Positions 33,440 to 42,042 of a DNA stretch of 64,000 bases are shown here, piece after piece. Numbering within the stretch: the stretch's first letter is position 1; each line of letters begins with the position of its first letter. This DNA is from Streptomyces sindenensis (lineage in GTDB: Bacteria; Actinomycetota; Actinomycetes; Streptomycetales; Streptomycetaceae), in contig NZ_BMSG01000004.1 of NCBI RefSeq assembly GCF_014649035.1, positions 124,001-188,000 of the forward strand, given 5' to 3'. The notes under the pieces were generated by a model, which made no database searches, was not told the DNA's origin, and saw nothing but the letters and a program-made list of their open reading frames with translations. The position numbers and the translations under genes are program-made.

Positions 33440-34098
33440 CGCACCCCCGCTCCGGTCAGCCGGTCCAGGACCGCGGCGAACCGGCCGCGTGGCGCGGCCG
33501 ACGCGACCCGGTGGGCGTCGGCCGCGGTGTCCACATCGGTCAGTACCGGCAGATCGCGCACGACGAGCCCCGCCTCCACCAGCCTGCGCCGCTGCACCGC
33601 GCCGGTCTCCGGGAGGGACATCGGCACCCCGCGCAGCAGAGCCGGATCGGGTTCCGCCAGGCCCAGGGCCCAGAATCCGCCGTCCTCGGCCGGACCGAAC
33701 CAGGCCCCGCAGCCGTCCCAGGCGTCCGGGGCGAGAGCGGGGGCGAGCAGCCCGGCCGTCAGCTGCGGGGTGTCCATGCCGACCAGGAGGGCCGGCCCGG
33801 TGCACCCGCCGAAGGCCGCCGCGAGACGTTCGTCCAGACCGCCCCCGCTCTGCGGCACCACCTCGAACCCCGGGGGCGCCCAGGGGCCGGGCCGCCCGTC
33901 GAGGACCAGGACCCGCCGCCGGGCGGGAAGGGTGAGCAGGGTCTCCAGGGTGTCCGTGAGGGCCGCGGCCGCCAGCTCGGCGGCCTCGACGGGGGAGAAG
34001 GGCGGGCAGAGCCGGGTCTTGACCCGTCCGGCCACCGGCTCCTTCGCGATGACCAGCAGTTCCGTCGGCCCCATCGGCATCGGCCCGTACGCGCTCAT
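33436..34098 (-). CDS. DUF2064/TIGR04282-family glycosyltransferase- or nucleotidyltransferase-like protein
   Basis: A 220-residue protein with the start MSAYGPMPMGPTELLVIAKEPVAGRVKTRLCPPFSP: the KEPVAGRVKTRL motif is the hallmark of DUF2064 (TIGR04282), a small NTP-transferase-fold family annotated in arsenosugar and other glycan loci. A central GMDTPQL segment and GPAEDGGFWALGL follow. The biochemical activity is unproven; it may activate a sugar. It overlaps the methyltransferase start by four bases, and its own ATG overlaps the GT2 stop, so GT2, DUF2064 and methyltransferase form one tight operon. Confidence 0.82.
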   Translation of the reverse strand: MSAYGPMPMGPTELLVIAKEPVAGRVKTRLCPPFSPVEAAELAAAALTDTLETLLTLPARRRVLVLDGRPGPWAPPGFEVVPQSGGGLDERLAAAFGGCTGPALLVGMDTPQLTAGLLAPALAPDAWDGCGAWFGPAEDGGFWALGLAEPDPALLRGVPMSLPETGAVQRRRLVEAGLVVRDLPVLTDVDTAADAHRVASAAPRGRFAAVLDRLTGAGVR

Positions 34099-34856
34099 CG
34101 CCCGGCCCCCGCCCCCGCGTGGGCGGACCGAACGGGCGCGGGGTCCGCCGGTGGTTCGCGCAGGACGCTCCGCATGTCGCGCACGGCGTGCCAGGTCCCG
34201 CGCCAGGTGCCGGTGACCTTCGACTTCCCGGTCCGCGGCCGGTAGGGGACGTCGCTCTCGGCGACCCGCAGCCCGGCGTCCGAGGCCCGGACCACCATCT
34301 GGAGCGGGTAGCCGCTGCGCCGGTCGGTGAGATCCAGGGCCAGCAGATCGGCGCGGCGGGCCGCGCGGAGCGGGCCGAGGTCGTGCAGGCGCAGGCCGGT
34401 ACGGCGGCGCAGCATCCGGGCCACCGCCAGATTGCCGGCCCGCGCGTGCGGAGGCCAGGCGCCACGGCCCTCGGGACGGCGGCGGCCGAGCAGCAGATCG
34501 CACTCGCCGTCCGCGATCCGCCGCACGAAGCCGGTCAGGAGGGCGGGATCCAGCGAGCCGTCGCAGTCGCAGAAGCAGACGAAGTCGGCCTCGGCGGCGA
34601 GCAGCCCGGCGTGAGCGGCCGCGCCGAACCCCCGCCGGTCCTCCGTGACGACCTTCGCGCCGAGGGACCGGGCGAGCTCGGCCGAGCCGTCGGTCGAGCC
34701 GTTGTCGACCACGATCGCGCGCCAGCCGTCGGGGATGCGGTCGAGCACCCAGGGCAGAGCGGCGGCCTCGTCGAGGCAGGGCAGAACGATGTCGGCCTTC
34801 GGGGGACCGGTGTGCGGGGCGGGCGGACAGGGAGGGGCGGCAGAAGAATCAGTCAC
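34095..34856 (-). CDS. GT2-family glycosyltransferase (polyprenyl-phosphate sugar synthase type)
   Basis: A 253-residue GT-A fold enzyme: DIVLPCLDEAAALPWVLDR at the start, the VVDNGSTDGSAELARSLGAKVV nucleotide-binding part, and the metal-binding Asp motif CDCDGSLDPALL near residue 100. The GWRGTW-type end lacks transmembrane helices, so it resembles DPG/dolichol-phosphate-mannose-like synthases without the membrane tail. The GTG at 34856 is chosen because GTGAGGCGG precedes it; a second GTG nine bases upstream is possible. First gene of the coupled operon GT2-DUF2064-methyltransferase; divergent from a response regulator 124 bases away. Confidence 0.83.
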   Translation of the reverse strand: MTDSSAAPPCPPAPHTGPPKADIVLPCLDEAAALPWVLDRIPDGWRAIVVDNGSTDGSAELARSLGAKVVTEDRRGFGAAAHAGLLAAEADFVCFCDCDGSLDPALLTGFVRRIADGECDLLLGRRRPEGRGAWPPHARAGNLAVARMLRRRTGLRLHDLGPLRAARRADLLALDLTDRRSGYPLQMVVRASDAGLRVAESDVPYRPRTGKSKVTGTWRGTWHAVRDMRSVLREPPADPAPVRSAHAGAGAGR

Positions 34857-34979
34857 CCGCCTCACCCTACGGAGACAAGTCGGGCATTTAAGGCATCAGG
34901 TTCTTACGAAACTTGGACATCGGCCGGATGGGGGTGAGCGGCTGTCGGCGCGCCGGGAGCGGGGTGCCACAGTGGGGCC

Positions 34980-35780
34980 ATGGAGAACACCCCGTCCGCC
35001 CACCCTGTGACGCCCGCCCCCGAGGGGACGCGCGGCCGGGTTCTCGTCGTGGACGACGACCCGACCGTCGCCGAAGTGGTCGTCGGATATCTGCACCGCG
35101 CCGGTTACGCCGTCGAGCAGGCCGACGACGGACCCGCCGCACTGGGACGGTTCGCGGCCTGCCGGCCCGACCTCGTCGTCCTGGACCTCATGCTCCCCGC
35201 CATGGACGGGTTCGAGGTCTGCCGCCGCATGCGGGAGCACGGCCCGGTCCCCGTCATCATGCTCACCGCCCGGGGGGACGAGGAGGACCGCATCCTCGGC
35301 CTGGAGACCGGTGCCGACGACTACGTCACCAAGCCGTTCAGCCCGCGCGAACTGGTCCTGCGGGTCGATTCCGTGCTGCGCCGCGCCCGGGCGGCCGTAC
35401 CGGCGGAAGGGGCCGGCGCGCTGTCGGGCGGCGGGCTGCGCCTCGACCCTGCGGCCCGGCGGGCCTACCGCAACGGCAACGCACTCGCCCTGACGCTGAG
35501 GGAGTTCGACCTGCTCGCCTTCCTGCTCCGGCACCCCGGAAAGGCATTCGGGAGGGAGGAGCTGATGCGGGAGGTCTGGGGGTGGGACTTCGGCGACCTC
35601 TCCACGGTCACCGTCCATATCCGCAGGCTGCGCGGCAAGGTCGAGCAGGACCCGGCTCGCCCCCGGCTGATCCGCACCGTGTGGGGCGTCGGGTACCGCC
35701 TGGACCTGGACGCGCAGGGCCCGGACGCCGACGCGGAGGCCGGCCCTGGCGAGCGCCGGGAGAGGGGCCGGGCACGGTGA
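34980..35780 (+). CDS. OmpR/PhoB-family response regulator
   Basis: A 266-residue regulator. The receiver domain covers residues about 18-130, with phosphoacceptor Asp69 (VVLDLMLP), Thr96 (MLTARGD) and Lys118 (DYVTKPFSP). The C-terminal winged-helix domain covers about 150-245 (LTLREFDLLAFLLRHPGKAFGREEL, then TVTVHIRRLRGKVE, then TVWGVGYRL). Tail acidic/polar. It overlaps the histidine kinase gene by 4 bases (GTGA), forming a two-component system. It is divergent from the GT2 operon, which it may control. The stimulus is unknown. Confidence 0.93.
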   Translation: MENTPSAHPVTPAPEGTRGRVLVVDDDPTVAEVVVGYLHRAGYAVEQADDGPAALGRFAACRPDLVVLDLMLPAMDGFEVCRRMREHGPVPVIMLTARGDEEDRILGLETGADDYVTKPFSPRELVLRVDSVLRRARAAVPAEGAGALSGGGLRLDPAARRAYRNGNALALTLREFDLLAFLLRHPGKAFGREELMREVWGWDFGDLSTVTVHIRRLRGKVEQDPARPRLIRTVWGVGYRLDLDAQGPDADAEAGPGERRERGRAR

Positions 35781-36883
35781 CCGACGTCCTGCTCATCGCG
35801 CTTTTCGCCTTCCTGGGGGCGGCTGCCGCGGGGCTTCTCGGGGCAGGGGTCCTGCGCCTCCTGCGGCACCGTTCCCTGGTGGTGTCGCTGAGCGTCGTCG
35901 CCGGAGTGGCCGTGGCGGCGATGCTCGCCGGGACGCTGACGGTCTGCTGGGCGATGTTCCTCTCGCCCCACGACCTCTACGTCGTCACGACCGTCGTCGC
36001 GATGGCCGCCCTCATCTCCCTGGCCACCGCGATCCTGCTGGGCCGCTGGGTGGCCGCGCGGAGCCGCGAACTGACACTGGCCACCCGGTCGTTCGGCGAC
36101 GGCGGCACCTTCGCCGCACCCACCGGACAGCCCACCGCCGAGCTGGCCGCCCTCGCCCGTGAACTCGCCGCCACCAGCGCGAAGCTGGACAGCTCGCGGG
36201 AGCGGGAGCGGGCGCTGGAGACCTCGCGGCGCGAACTCGTCGCGTGGATCTCGCACGATCTGCGCACCCCGCTCGCCGGGCTCCGGGCGATGGCCGAGGC
36301 GCTGGAGGACGGCATGGCGGTCGACTCCGGGCGCTATCTGCGGCAGATACGGACCGAGGTCGAGCGAATGAACGGCATGGTCGGCGACCTCTTCGAACTC
36401 TCCCGGATCCAGGCCGGTTCGCTGACCCTGGAGCCGGCCCGCATCTCCCTCGACGAACTGGTCGGCGACGCCCTGGCCGGGGCCGACCCGCTCGCCCGGG
36501 AGCACGGGGTGCGGTTGGTCGGCGACCGGATCGACGAGGTGCCGGTGGAGGTCGACGGCAAGGAGATGAGCAGGGTCCTGGGCAACCTCCTCGTCAACGC
36601 CATCCGCCGCACCCCGCCCGACGGCACCGTGGCCGTCGCCGCGCACCGCTCGGACGGGGGTGTCGTGCTGTCGGTCACCGACGGGTGCGGCGGTATTCCG
36701 GAGGAGGATCTGCCCCGGGTCTTCGACACGGGCTGGCGCGGCAGCCACGCCCGTACCCCGCCGGCCGGGGCGGGCCTCGGCCTCGCCATCGTGCGCGGCA
36801 TCGTCGAGGCCCACGCCGGACGGGCCGAGGTCCGCAACGTCCGGGGCGGCTGCTGCTTCTCGGTCACGCTCCCGACAGCGTGA
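35777..36883 (+). CDS. Sensor histidine kinase
   Basis: A 368-residue kinase starting at a GTG coupled to the response regulator. Two transmembrane helices (LLIALFAFLGAAAAGLLGAG, VAAMLAGTLTVCWAMFL) plus a third near residue 75-90 form a small sensor part with nearly no periplasmic domain. Phosphoacceptor His160 is in WISHDLRTPLAGL. The HATPase_c domain follows: N-box NLLVNAIRRTP near residue 275, the D-box VTDGCGGIPEE, and G-box PAGAGLGLAIVRGIVEAH. Its 3' end overlaps the converging epimerase gene by 20 bases. The minimal sensor suggests membrane-internal signals. Confidence 0.92.
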   Translation: MTDVLLIALFAFLGAAAAGLLGAGVLRLLRHRSLVVSLSVVAGVAVAAMLAGTLTVCWAMFLSPHDLYVVTTVVAMAALISLATAILLGRWVAARSRELTLATRSFGDGGTFAAPTGQPTAELAALARELAATSAKLDSSRERERALETSRRELVAWISHDLRTPLAGLRAMAEALEDGMAVDSGRYLRQIRTEVERMNGMVGDLFELSRIQAGSLTLEPARISLDELVGDALAGADPLAREHGVRLVGDRIDEVPVEVDGKEMSRVLGNLLVNAIRRTPPDGTVAVAAHRSDGGVVLSVTDGCGGIPEEDLPRVFDTGWRGSHARTPPAGAGLGLAIVRGIVEAHAGRAEVRNVRGGCCFSVTLPTA

Positions 36884-37982
36884 CGGTGCCCTCCTCCCGG
36901 CGGCCCCGGCTCTCCCGACGGCGGCCCCGCGCATCGCGCAGCGGGGCCGCCGCGAAGTCCTTCATGCCCTCGGCGAAGGAGACCCGCGGCCGCCACCCCA
37001 GCTCCTCGCGCAGCGCCCGCGAGTCCGCCGTGACATGGCGAACGTCGCCGAGGCGGTACTCCCCGGTCACCACCGGGTCCGGCCCGCCGTGCGCGCCGGC
37101 CAGGACGGTGGCCATCTCGCCGATGGTGTGCGGCTCACCGCTTCCGGTGTTGTACGCGGCGAAGGACGCGGGCCGCCGCTCCCGCACCGCCTCCAGGGCC
37201 GTCGCGTTCGCCGCCGCCACATCGTGGACGTGGACGAAGTCGCGCCGCTGGCCGCCGTCCTCGTAGACCCGGGGGGCCTCCCCGCGCGCCAGGGCCGAGC
37301 GGAAGAACGAGGCGACGCCGGCGTACGGGGTGTCGCGCGGCATGCCCGGCCCGTACACGTTGTGGTAGCGCAGGGAGACCGCCCGGCCGCCGGTCGCCCG
37401 CGCCCAGGCGGCGGCCAGGTGCTCCTGGGCCAGTTTGGTCGACGCGTACACGTTGCGGGGATCGGCCGGTGCGTCCTCGGCCACCAGACCGGGCGTCAGT
37501 TCCGCCCCGCAGTCCGGGCAGCGCGGCTCGAAGCTCCTCGCCCGCAGGTCGGCCTCCGCGCGCGGGCCGGGGCTGACCGTGCCGTGCCGGGGGCAGTCGT
37601 AGCGCCCCTCGCCGTAGACCACCATGGAGCCGGCCAGCACCAGGTCACGGATCCCGGCCGCCGCCATCTCCGCCAGCAGCACCGCCGTACCGAGGTCGTT
37701 GCACCCCACGTACAGCGGTGCGTCGGCGAAGTCCTTGCCCAGGCCGACCATGGCCGCCTGGTGGCACACGGCGTCCACCCCGGCCAACGCCTCCGCCACC
37801 GCCTCCCGGTCCCGGACGTCCCCGACGACCACCCGGCCGCCCGGCAGCTCGGGCGGTGTGCCCCCGGGGTGGGCCGAGGGCAGCAGGGCGTCCAGCACCA
37901 CGCTCTCGTGCCCGGCCGCGGCGAGGGCGGCGACGACATGTGACCCGATGAACCCGGCTCCGCCGGTGACCAGTACGCGCAT
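36864..37982 (-). CDS. NAD-dependent sugar epimerase/dehydratase with Cys/His insert
   Basis: A 372-residue extended SDR. The Rossmann motif TGGAGFIG is at residues 6-13; the catalytic Ser119 region (LAGSMVVYGEG), Tyr179 and Lys183 (YASTK) are present, and the substrate is probably an NDP-sugar. An unusual insert between residues about 128 and 170 holds four candidate zinc ligands, Cys130, His133, Cys155 and Cys158 (CPRH and CPDC). The C-terminus (about 15 residues) is basic. It lies tail-to-tail with the sensor kinase. Its direction points to the same locus as the glycosyltransferases, so it may supply the donor sugar for them. Confidence 0.85.
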   Translation of the reverse strand: MRVLVTGGAGFIGSHVVAALAAAGHESVVLDALLPSAHPGGTPPELPGGRVVVGDVRDREAVAEALAGVDAVCHQAAMVGLGKDFADAPLYVGCNDLGTAVLLAEMAAAGIRDLVLAGSMVVYGEGRYDCPRHGTVSPGPRAEADLRARSFEPRCPDCGAELTPGLVAEDAPADPRNVYASTKLAQEHLAAAWARATGGRAVSLRYHNVYGPGMPRDTPYAGVASFFRSALARGEAPRVYEDGGQRRDFVHVHDVAAANATALEAVRERRPASFAAYNTGSGEPHTIGEMATVLAGAHGGPDPVVTGEYRLGDVRHVTADSRALREELGWRPRVSFAEGMKDFAAAPLRDARGRRRESRGRREEGTVTLSGA

Positions 37983-38365
37983 GACCACCACGCTAGGTCC
38001 CGGCGCGGCGACGGCCGGGGTGCGGCGCGCACACGTCACGGGACCGTAAGGACGTCGCGCGGACCGCCGGCGTCCGGATCCGTGGCGTGAAATCCGGCCG
38101 TACTCCGGCGGTGGCCGGTCCCGGCTGTGCCCGGGTGCCGCGGGGCCGGGGCGGCGACATGCCGCGCATGGCTCGGTAACACCGCTTATTTTGAGCCAGA
38201 CTTGATAGATCATCAGCCTGATGTCGACCCATGTTCCCTATCGACAAGGCGGGTTACTGAGCTTAGGCTCGCCTAAGTTCATATGGGCGGCCTCGTCGGC
38301 GTGCCCACGTGCCCAACCCTTCCCCTCGCGCCTGACAGGCGGCTTTCCCGAATGATGGGAGTGAC
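37983..38365. other. 383-bp gap before the cch cluster
   Basis: Holds the cchB promoter and iron box (see separate entry) and a 13-base palindrome CATCAG-C-CTGATG (38212-38224). Its start lies beside the epimerase gene. No cchA-type formyltransferase or other gene is visible here. Confidence 0.6.
38258..38276 (+). promoter_or_regulatory. Iron box (IdeR/DmdR1-type) upstream of cchB
   Basis: TGAGCTTAGGCTCGCCTAA agrees with the actinobacterial iron box (TTAGGTTAGGCTCACCTAA) at 16 of 19 positions. It is 90 bases upstream of the cchB ATG. Iron-loaded DmdR1/IdeR would repress the siderophore operon from here. Confidence 0.82.
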
Positions 38366-39742
38366 ATGTCTCAGGGTCTTCCTGGCGACACACCACTGGT
38401 CCACGACCTCATCGGTATCGGCTTCGGCCCGTCCAATGTGGCCATGGCGATCGCGCTCAGCGAGCACAACAGCAAAGTCGGCAGGCAGGATTCGGTCACC
38501 GCCCACTTCTTCGAGCAGCAGTCGAGCTTCGGCTGGCACCGCGGCATGCTCATCGACGACGCCACCATGCAGGTCTCCTTCCTCAAGGATCTGGTGACGC
38601 TCCGGAACCCGGCCAGCGAATTCAGCTTCCTGTGCTATCTGCAGAGCCAGGGTCGGCTGATCGACTTCATCAACCACAAGAACCTCTTCCCGCTGCGGGT
38701 GGAGTTCCACGACTACTTCGAGTGGGCCGCGGCCAAGGTCGACGACCTGGTCTCCTACGGGCACGAGGTCGTCGCGGTCACGCCGTACCTCCACGACGGG
38801 ACCGTGGAGTACCTGGACGTGACCGTCCGGTCCGCCGAAGGGCTCTCGGTCCACCGGGCCCGCAACCTCGTCATCGGGACCGGCCTGCGCCCCCTCATGC
38901 CGGAAGGGGTGGAACGCGGCGACCGGGTCTGGCACAACTCCGATCTGCTGCGCAAGGTCGAAGGGCTGGAAGGCGAGGCGCCCTCCCGGTTCGTCGTCGT
39001 CGGCGCCGGTCAGAGCGCCGCCGAGAACGTCGCCTACCTGCACCGCAGGTTCCCCGACGCCGAGGTCTGCGCGGTCTTCTCCCGCTACGGCTACAGCCCC
39101 GCCGACGACAGCAGCTTCGCCAACCGGATCTTCGACCCCGGCGCGGTCGACGACTTCTTCGCCGCCCCCGAGGAGGTCAAGGACCGGCTGATGGCCTACC
39201 ACGGCAACACCAACTACTCCGTGGTGGACATCGACCTGATCGACGACCTCTACCGGCAGATGTACCGGGAGAAGGTCCTCGGCACCGAACGGCTGCGCTT
39301 CCTCAACGTCTCCCGGGTCACCGGGGTGGTCGAGAAGCCCGAGAGCGTCCGCGCCACCGTGAGATCCCTGGTGACCGACGAGGAGCTGGAACTCGACGCC
39401 GACGTCGTGGTGTTCGCCACCGGCTACAGCCCCGCCAACCCGCTCGGCCTCCTCGGCGAGGTCGGTGAGCACTGCCTGCGCGACGACGCCGGCCGCGTAC
39501 GCGTGCGGCGCGACTACCGGATCTCGACCGGTCCCGCCCTGCGCTGCGGCATCTACCTCCAGGGCGGTACGGAGCACACGCACGGCATCACCACCTCGCT
39601 GCTCTCCAACACCGCGATACGGGTCGGCGAGATCCTGGACTCGCTGCTCGCCCGGCGGGGCGGAGCCGCCTGTGACGAGTCCCGGCCGACGGCCGAGGCA
39701 GCGGAGGGGGCGCGGAGCCAGGCGGCTCCCAGCAACCTCTGA
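38366..39742 (+). CDS. cchB: L-ornithine N5-monooxygenase CchB
   Basis: A 458-residue member of the SidA/IucD/PvdA lysine/ornithine N-monooxygenase family. FAD-binding GIGFGPSNVAMA near residue 16-27, the family signature TMQVSFLKDLVTLRNPASEF near 65-85, NADPH-binding VVVGAGQSAAENV near 210, and the FATGY motif near 355 are visible. It hydroxylates the side-chain N of L-ornithine to form the hydroxamate precursor of coelichelin, using NADPH and O2. The ATG follows GGGAG and an iron box lies upstream. Unlike in S. coelicolor no formyltransferase (cchA) is next to it. Confidence 0.93.
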   Translation: MSQGLPGDTPLVHDLIGIGFGPSNVAMAIALSEHNSKVGRQDSVTAHFFEQQSSFGWHRGMLIDDATMQVSFLKDLVTLRNPASEFSFLCYLQSQGRLIDFINHKNLFPLRVEFHDYFEWAAAKVDDLVSYGHEVVAVTPYLHDGTVEYLDVTVRSAEGLSVHRARNLVIGTGLRPLMPEGVERGDRVWHNSDLLRKVEGLEGEAPSRFVVVGAGQSAAENVAYLHRRFPDAEVCAVFSRYGYSPADDSSFANRIFDPGAVDDFFAAPEEVKDRLMAYHGNTNYSVVDIDLIDDLYRQMYREKVLGTERLRFLNVSRVTGVVEKPESVRATVRSLVTDEELELDADVVVFATGYSPANPLGLLGEVGEHCLRDDAGRVRVRRDYRISTGPALRCGIYLQGGTEHTHGITTSLLSNTAIRVGEILDSLLARRGGAACDESRPTAEAAEGARSQAAPSNL

Positions 39743-39831
39743 AGCACCGCTGGTCCGACGCCCGGCCCGCCCGGTGGCCCTCGGGCGGACCGGGCGTGGC
39801 CGGTCCGATCAAAGGGATATCGTTCCTCGTC

Positions 39832-40890
39832 ATGTTCACCACCGCAGTGGAGCGCCCCGTGCCGGAGGGGGCGACGGACACCCGCCGGCGCCGGGTCACG
39901 GGGCTGGTGGTCCTCACGGTGACCCTGCTGGTCGCGGCGACCGTGTCGCTGGCCGTCGGGGCGCGCGCGTTGAGTCCCGCCGAGGTCTGGCACGCCCTGT
40001 TCGCCGAGCCCGAGCCCGACCAGAAGCTCACCGAGATCCGGCTCATCGTCCAGACCGTCCGCGTGCCCCGGACGGTCCTCGCGATCGTGGCGGGCCTGGC
40101 CCTGGGGGTCGGTGGAGCGCTGATCCAGGGGTACACCCGCAACCCCATCGCCGACACCGGACTGCTGGGGGTGAACGCCGGGGCCTCCTTCGCCGTGGTG
40201 TCGGTCATCGCCGTGTTCGGGTTCACCGACCCGTTCCAGTACGTCTGGTTCGCGTTCGTCGGGGCGGGGCTCGCCGGTGTCGTCGTCTTCGGGCTGGCCA
40301 GCATCGGCAGGGGCGCGGGCAACCCGCTGACCCTCGCCCTGGCCGGCCAGGGCGTCACTGTGTTCCTCGCGGCGATGACCACGGCGGTGGCGCTCGCCGA
40401 CAAGGAGTCGCTGAACGCGCTGCGGTTCTGGAACGCGGGTTCCGTCGCCGGGGTCCGGTTCGACGTCATCTGGCCGGTGACCGGGTTCATCGCCCTCGGG
40501 CTGGTCCTGGCGCTGATCACCCTGCCCGCCCTCAACCTGCTCAACCTGGGCGACGACGTGGCGCGGGCGCTGGGGGTGAACATCGCGGCGAGCCGGACCC
40601 TCGGCATCGTGGCCGTCACCCTGCTGGCCGGGGCCGCCACCGCCGCCTGCGGCCCCATCGCCTTCCTCGGGCTCATGGTGGCCCACGTGGCCCGCTATCT
40701 GACCGGCCCCGACTACCGCTGGCTGGTGCCGTACGCCGGTCTCCTCGGGGCCGGTGTCCTGCTGGTCTGCGACATCGTGGGCCGGGTGGTCGTACGGCCG
40801 GGCGAACTGGAGGCGGGCGTCGTGGTCGCCCTCCTCGGGGCCCCCTTCTTCGCGGTCCTGGTGTGGCGAGGGAAGTTCAAGAGCGCATGA
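39832..40890 (+). CDS. cchC: Ferric-coelichelin ABC permease CchC
   Basis: A 352-residue FecCD/BtuC-family permease with about nine to ten transmembrane helices. Family signatures are VRVPRTVLAIVAGLALGVGGALIQGYTRNPIADTGLLG near residues 70-110 and ACGPIAFLGLMVAHVAR near 270-285. It forms the transmembrane channel for siderophore import with CchD. The ATG at 39832 is chosen over an in-frame GTG 36 bases upstream because the extra residues are not membrane-like. Its stop overlaps the cchD start by four bases. Confidence 0.9.
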   Translation: MFTTAVERPVPEGATDTRRRRVTGLVVLTVTLLVAATVSLAVGARALSPAEVWHALFAEPEPDQKLTEIRLIVQTVRVPRTVLAIVAGLALGVGGALIQGYTRNPIADTGLLGVNAGASFAVVSVIAVFGFTDPFQYVWFAFVGAGLAGVVVFGLASIGRGAGNPLTLALAGQGVTVFLAAMTTAVALADKESLNALRFWNAGSVAGVRFDVIWPVTGFIALGLVLALITLPALNLLNLGDDVARALGVNIAASRTLGIVAVTLLAGAATAACGPIAFLGLMVAHVARYLTGPDYRWLVPYAGLLGAGVLLVCDIVGRVVVRPGELEAGVVVALLGAPFFAVLVWRGKFKSA

Positions 40891-40911
40891 GAAGAGTTCA
40901 GGAGCGCATGA
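40875..40911. repeat. Duplicated 16-base start region at the cchC/cchD junction
   Basis: GTTCAAGAGCGCATGA (40875-40890) and GTTCAGGAGCGCATGA (40896-40911) match at 15 of 16 positions and lie 21 bases (7 codons) apart. Each copy carries an in-frame ATG with a purine-rich lead, so cchD can start at 40887 or 40908. Confidence 0.8.
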
Positions 40912-42005
40912 ACGGGACCGAAGCGGCCGGTGCGACCGCCGGCATCGGTGGGACCGAGGTGAAGGCGGCGATGCCGCCCGGAGTGCGGCTCGGCCGGATG
41001 TCGTTCGTCTGGCGGCCCTGGCTGGTGCTGGTCACCCTGGTCCTCGCGGCGGCGGCCTTCCTGGTCTTCTGCTTCTCCATCAGCGTCGGCGACTTCCCCA
41101 TCGGCCTCTCCCGGGTGATCGCCACCGTCCTCGGCCGGGGCGAACAGGTCGACGAGTTCGTCGTGATGGACCTCCGCATGCCCCGGGCCCTGGCCGGCCT
41201 CGTCGTGGGCATCGCCCTGGGCGTCTCCGGGGCGATCACCCAGTCCGTGGCGCGCAACCCGCTCGCCAGCCCGGACATCCTCGGGATCACCGCCGGAGCC
41301 GGCGCCGTCGCCGTGTTCCTGGTGACGGCGACGGGCGGCACCGCCGCGGCGATCACCGGCTCGGTCGGGCTGCCCGCCGCCGCCCTGCTGGGCGGTCTCG
41401 GCACGGGGCTGCTGGTCTACTTCCTCGCCTGGCGGCGTGGCGTCGACGGCTTCCGGCTCATCCTCATCGGTATCTCGGTGACCGCCGTGATGCAGGCGAT
41501 CACGACCTGGCTGCTGGTCTCGGCCGACATCCGGGACGTGGCGCGCGCCCAGGTATGGCTGGTCGGCTCGCTGGACAACCGGTCCTGGGACGAGGTCAAG
41601 GTCGCGTTCTGGGCCACGCTCGTCCTGCTGGCCGTCGTCACCTCCGTGGCCTTCCCGTTCAAACCGATGCACCTGGGCGACGACGTCGCCGCCGGGCTGG
41701 GCGTCCGGTTCGGCCGGGTGCGGGCCGTCCTGCTGCTCTGCGCGGTTCTGCTGGCCGCCGTGGGGGTCAGCGCCGCGGGGCCGGTCCCGTTCGTCGCGCT
41801 GGTGGCCCCGCAGGTGGCGATGCGTCTGGCCCGGTGGCCCACGCCGCCGTTGATCGCCTCCGGTCTCGTGGGCGCGCTGCTGCTGATCGGCTCCGATCTG
41901 ATCGCCCGCGCGGCGCTGCCGATCGGTCTGCCGGTGGGCGTGGTCACCGCGGTGATCGGGGGCCCGTTCCTCGTCTACCTGTTGGTACGGGCGAACCTCC
42001 GGTAG
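40887..42005 (+). CDS. cchD: Ferric-coelichelin ABC permease CchD
   Basis: A 372-residue FecCD-family permease. After about 45 polar residues the hydrophobic part begins (MSFVWRPWLVLVTLVL). The signatures MPRALAGLVVGIALGVSGAITQSVARNPLASPDILG and the later SAAGPVPFVALVAPQVA are clear. It pairs with CchC as the membrane channel of the ferric-siderophore importer. The start is at the ATGA overlap with cchC; a second in-frame ATG (40908), produced by a 21-bp duplication, is an equally plausible start. Confidence 0.9.
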   Translation: MRRVQERMNGTEAAGATAGIGGTEVKAAMPPGVRLGRMSFVWRPWLVLVTLVLAAAAFLVFCFSISVGDFPIGLSRVIATVLGRGEQVDEFVVMDLRMPRALAGLVVGIALGVSGAITQSVARNPLASPDILGITAGAGAVAVFLVTATGGTAAAITGSVGLPAAALLGGLGTGLLVYFLAWRRGVDGFRLILIGISVTAVMQAITTWLLVSADIRDVARAQVWLVGSLDNRSWDEVKVAFWATLVLLAVVTSVAFPFKPMHLGDDVAAGLGVRFGRVRAVLLLCAVLLAAVGVSAAGPVPFVALVAPQVAMRLARWPTPPLIASGLVGALLLIGSDLIARAALPIGLPVGVVTAVIGGPFLVYLLVRANLR

Positions 42006-42010
42006 ATGGT

Positions 42011-42029
42011 AGAAGTAAGGCTGACCTCA
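42011..42029 (+). promoter_or_regulatory. Weak iron-box-like sequence upstream of cchE
   Basis: AGAAGTAAGGCTGACCTCA matches the iron-box consensus at about 13 of 19 positions, 14 bases before the cchE start. It could be a weaker DmdR1 site or an evolutionary remnant. Confidence 0.45.
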
Positions 42030-42042
42030 ACAAGGGGGGCTC

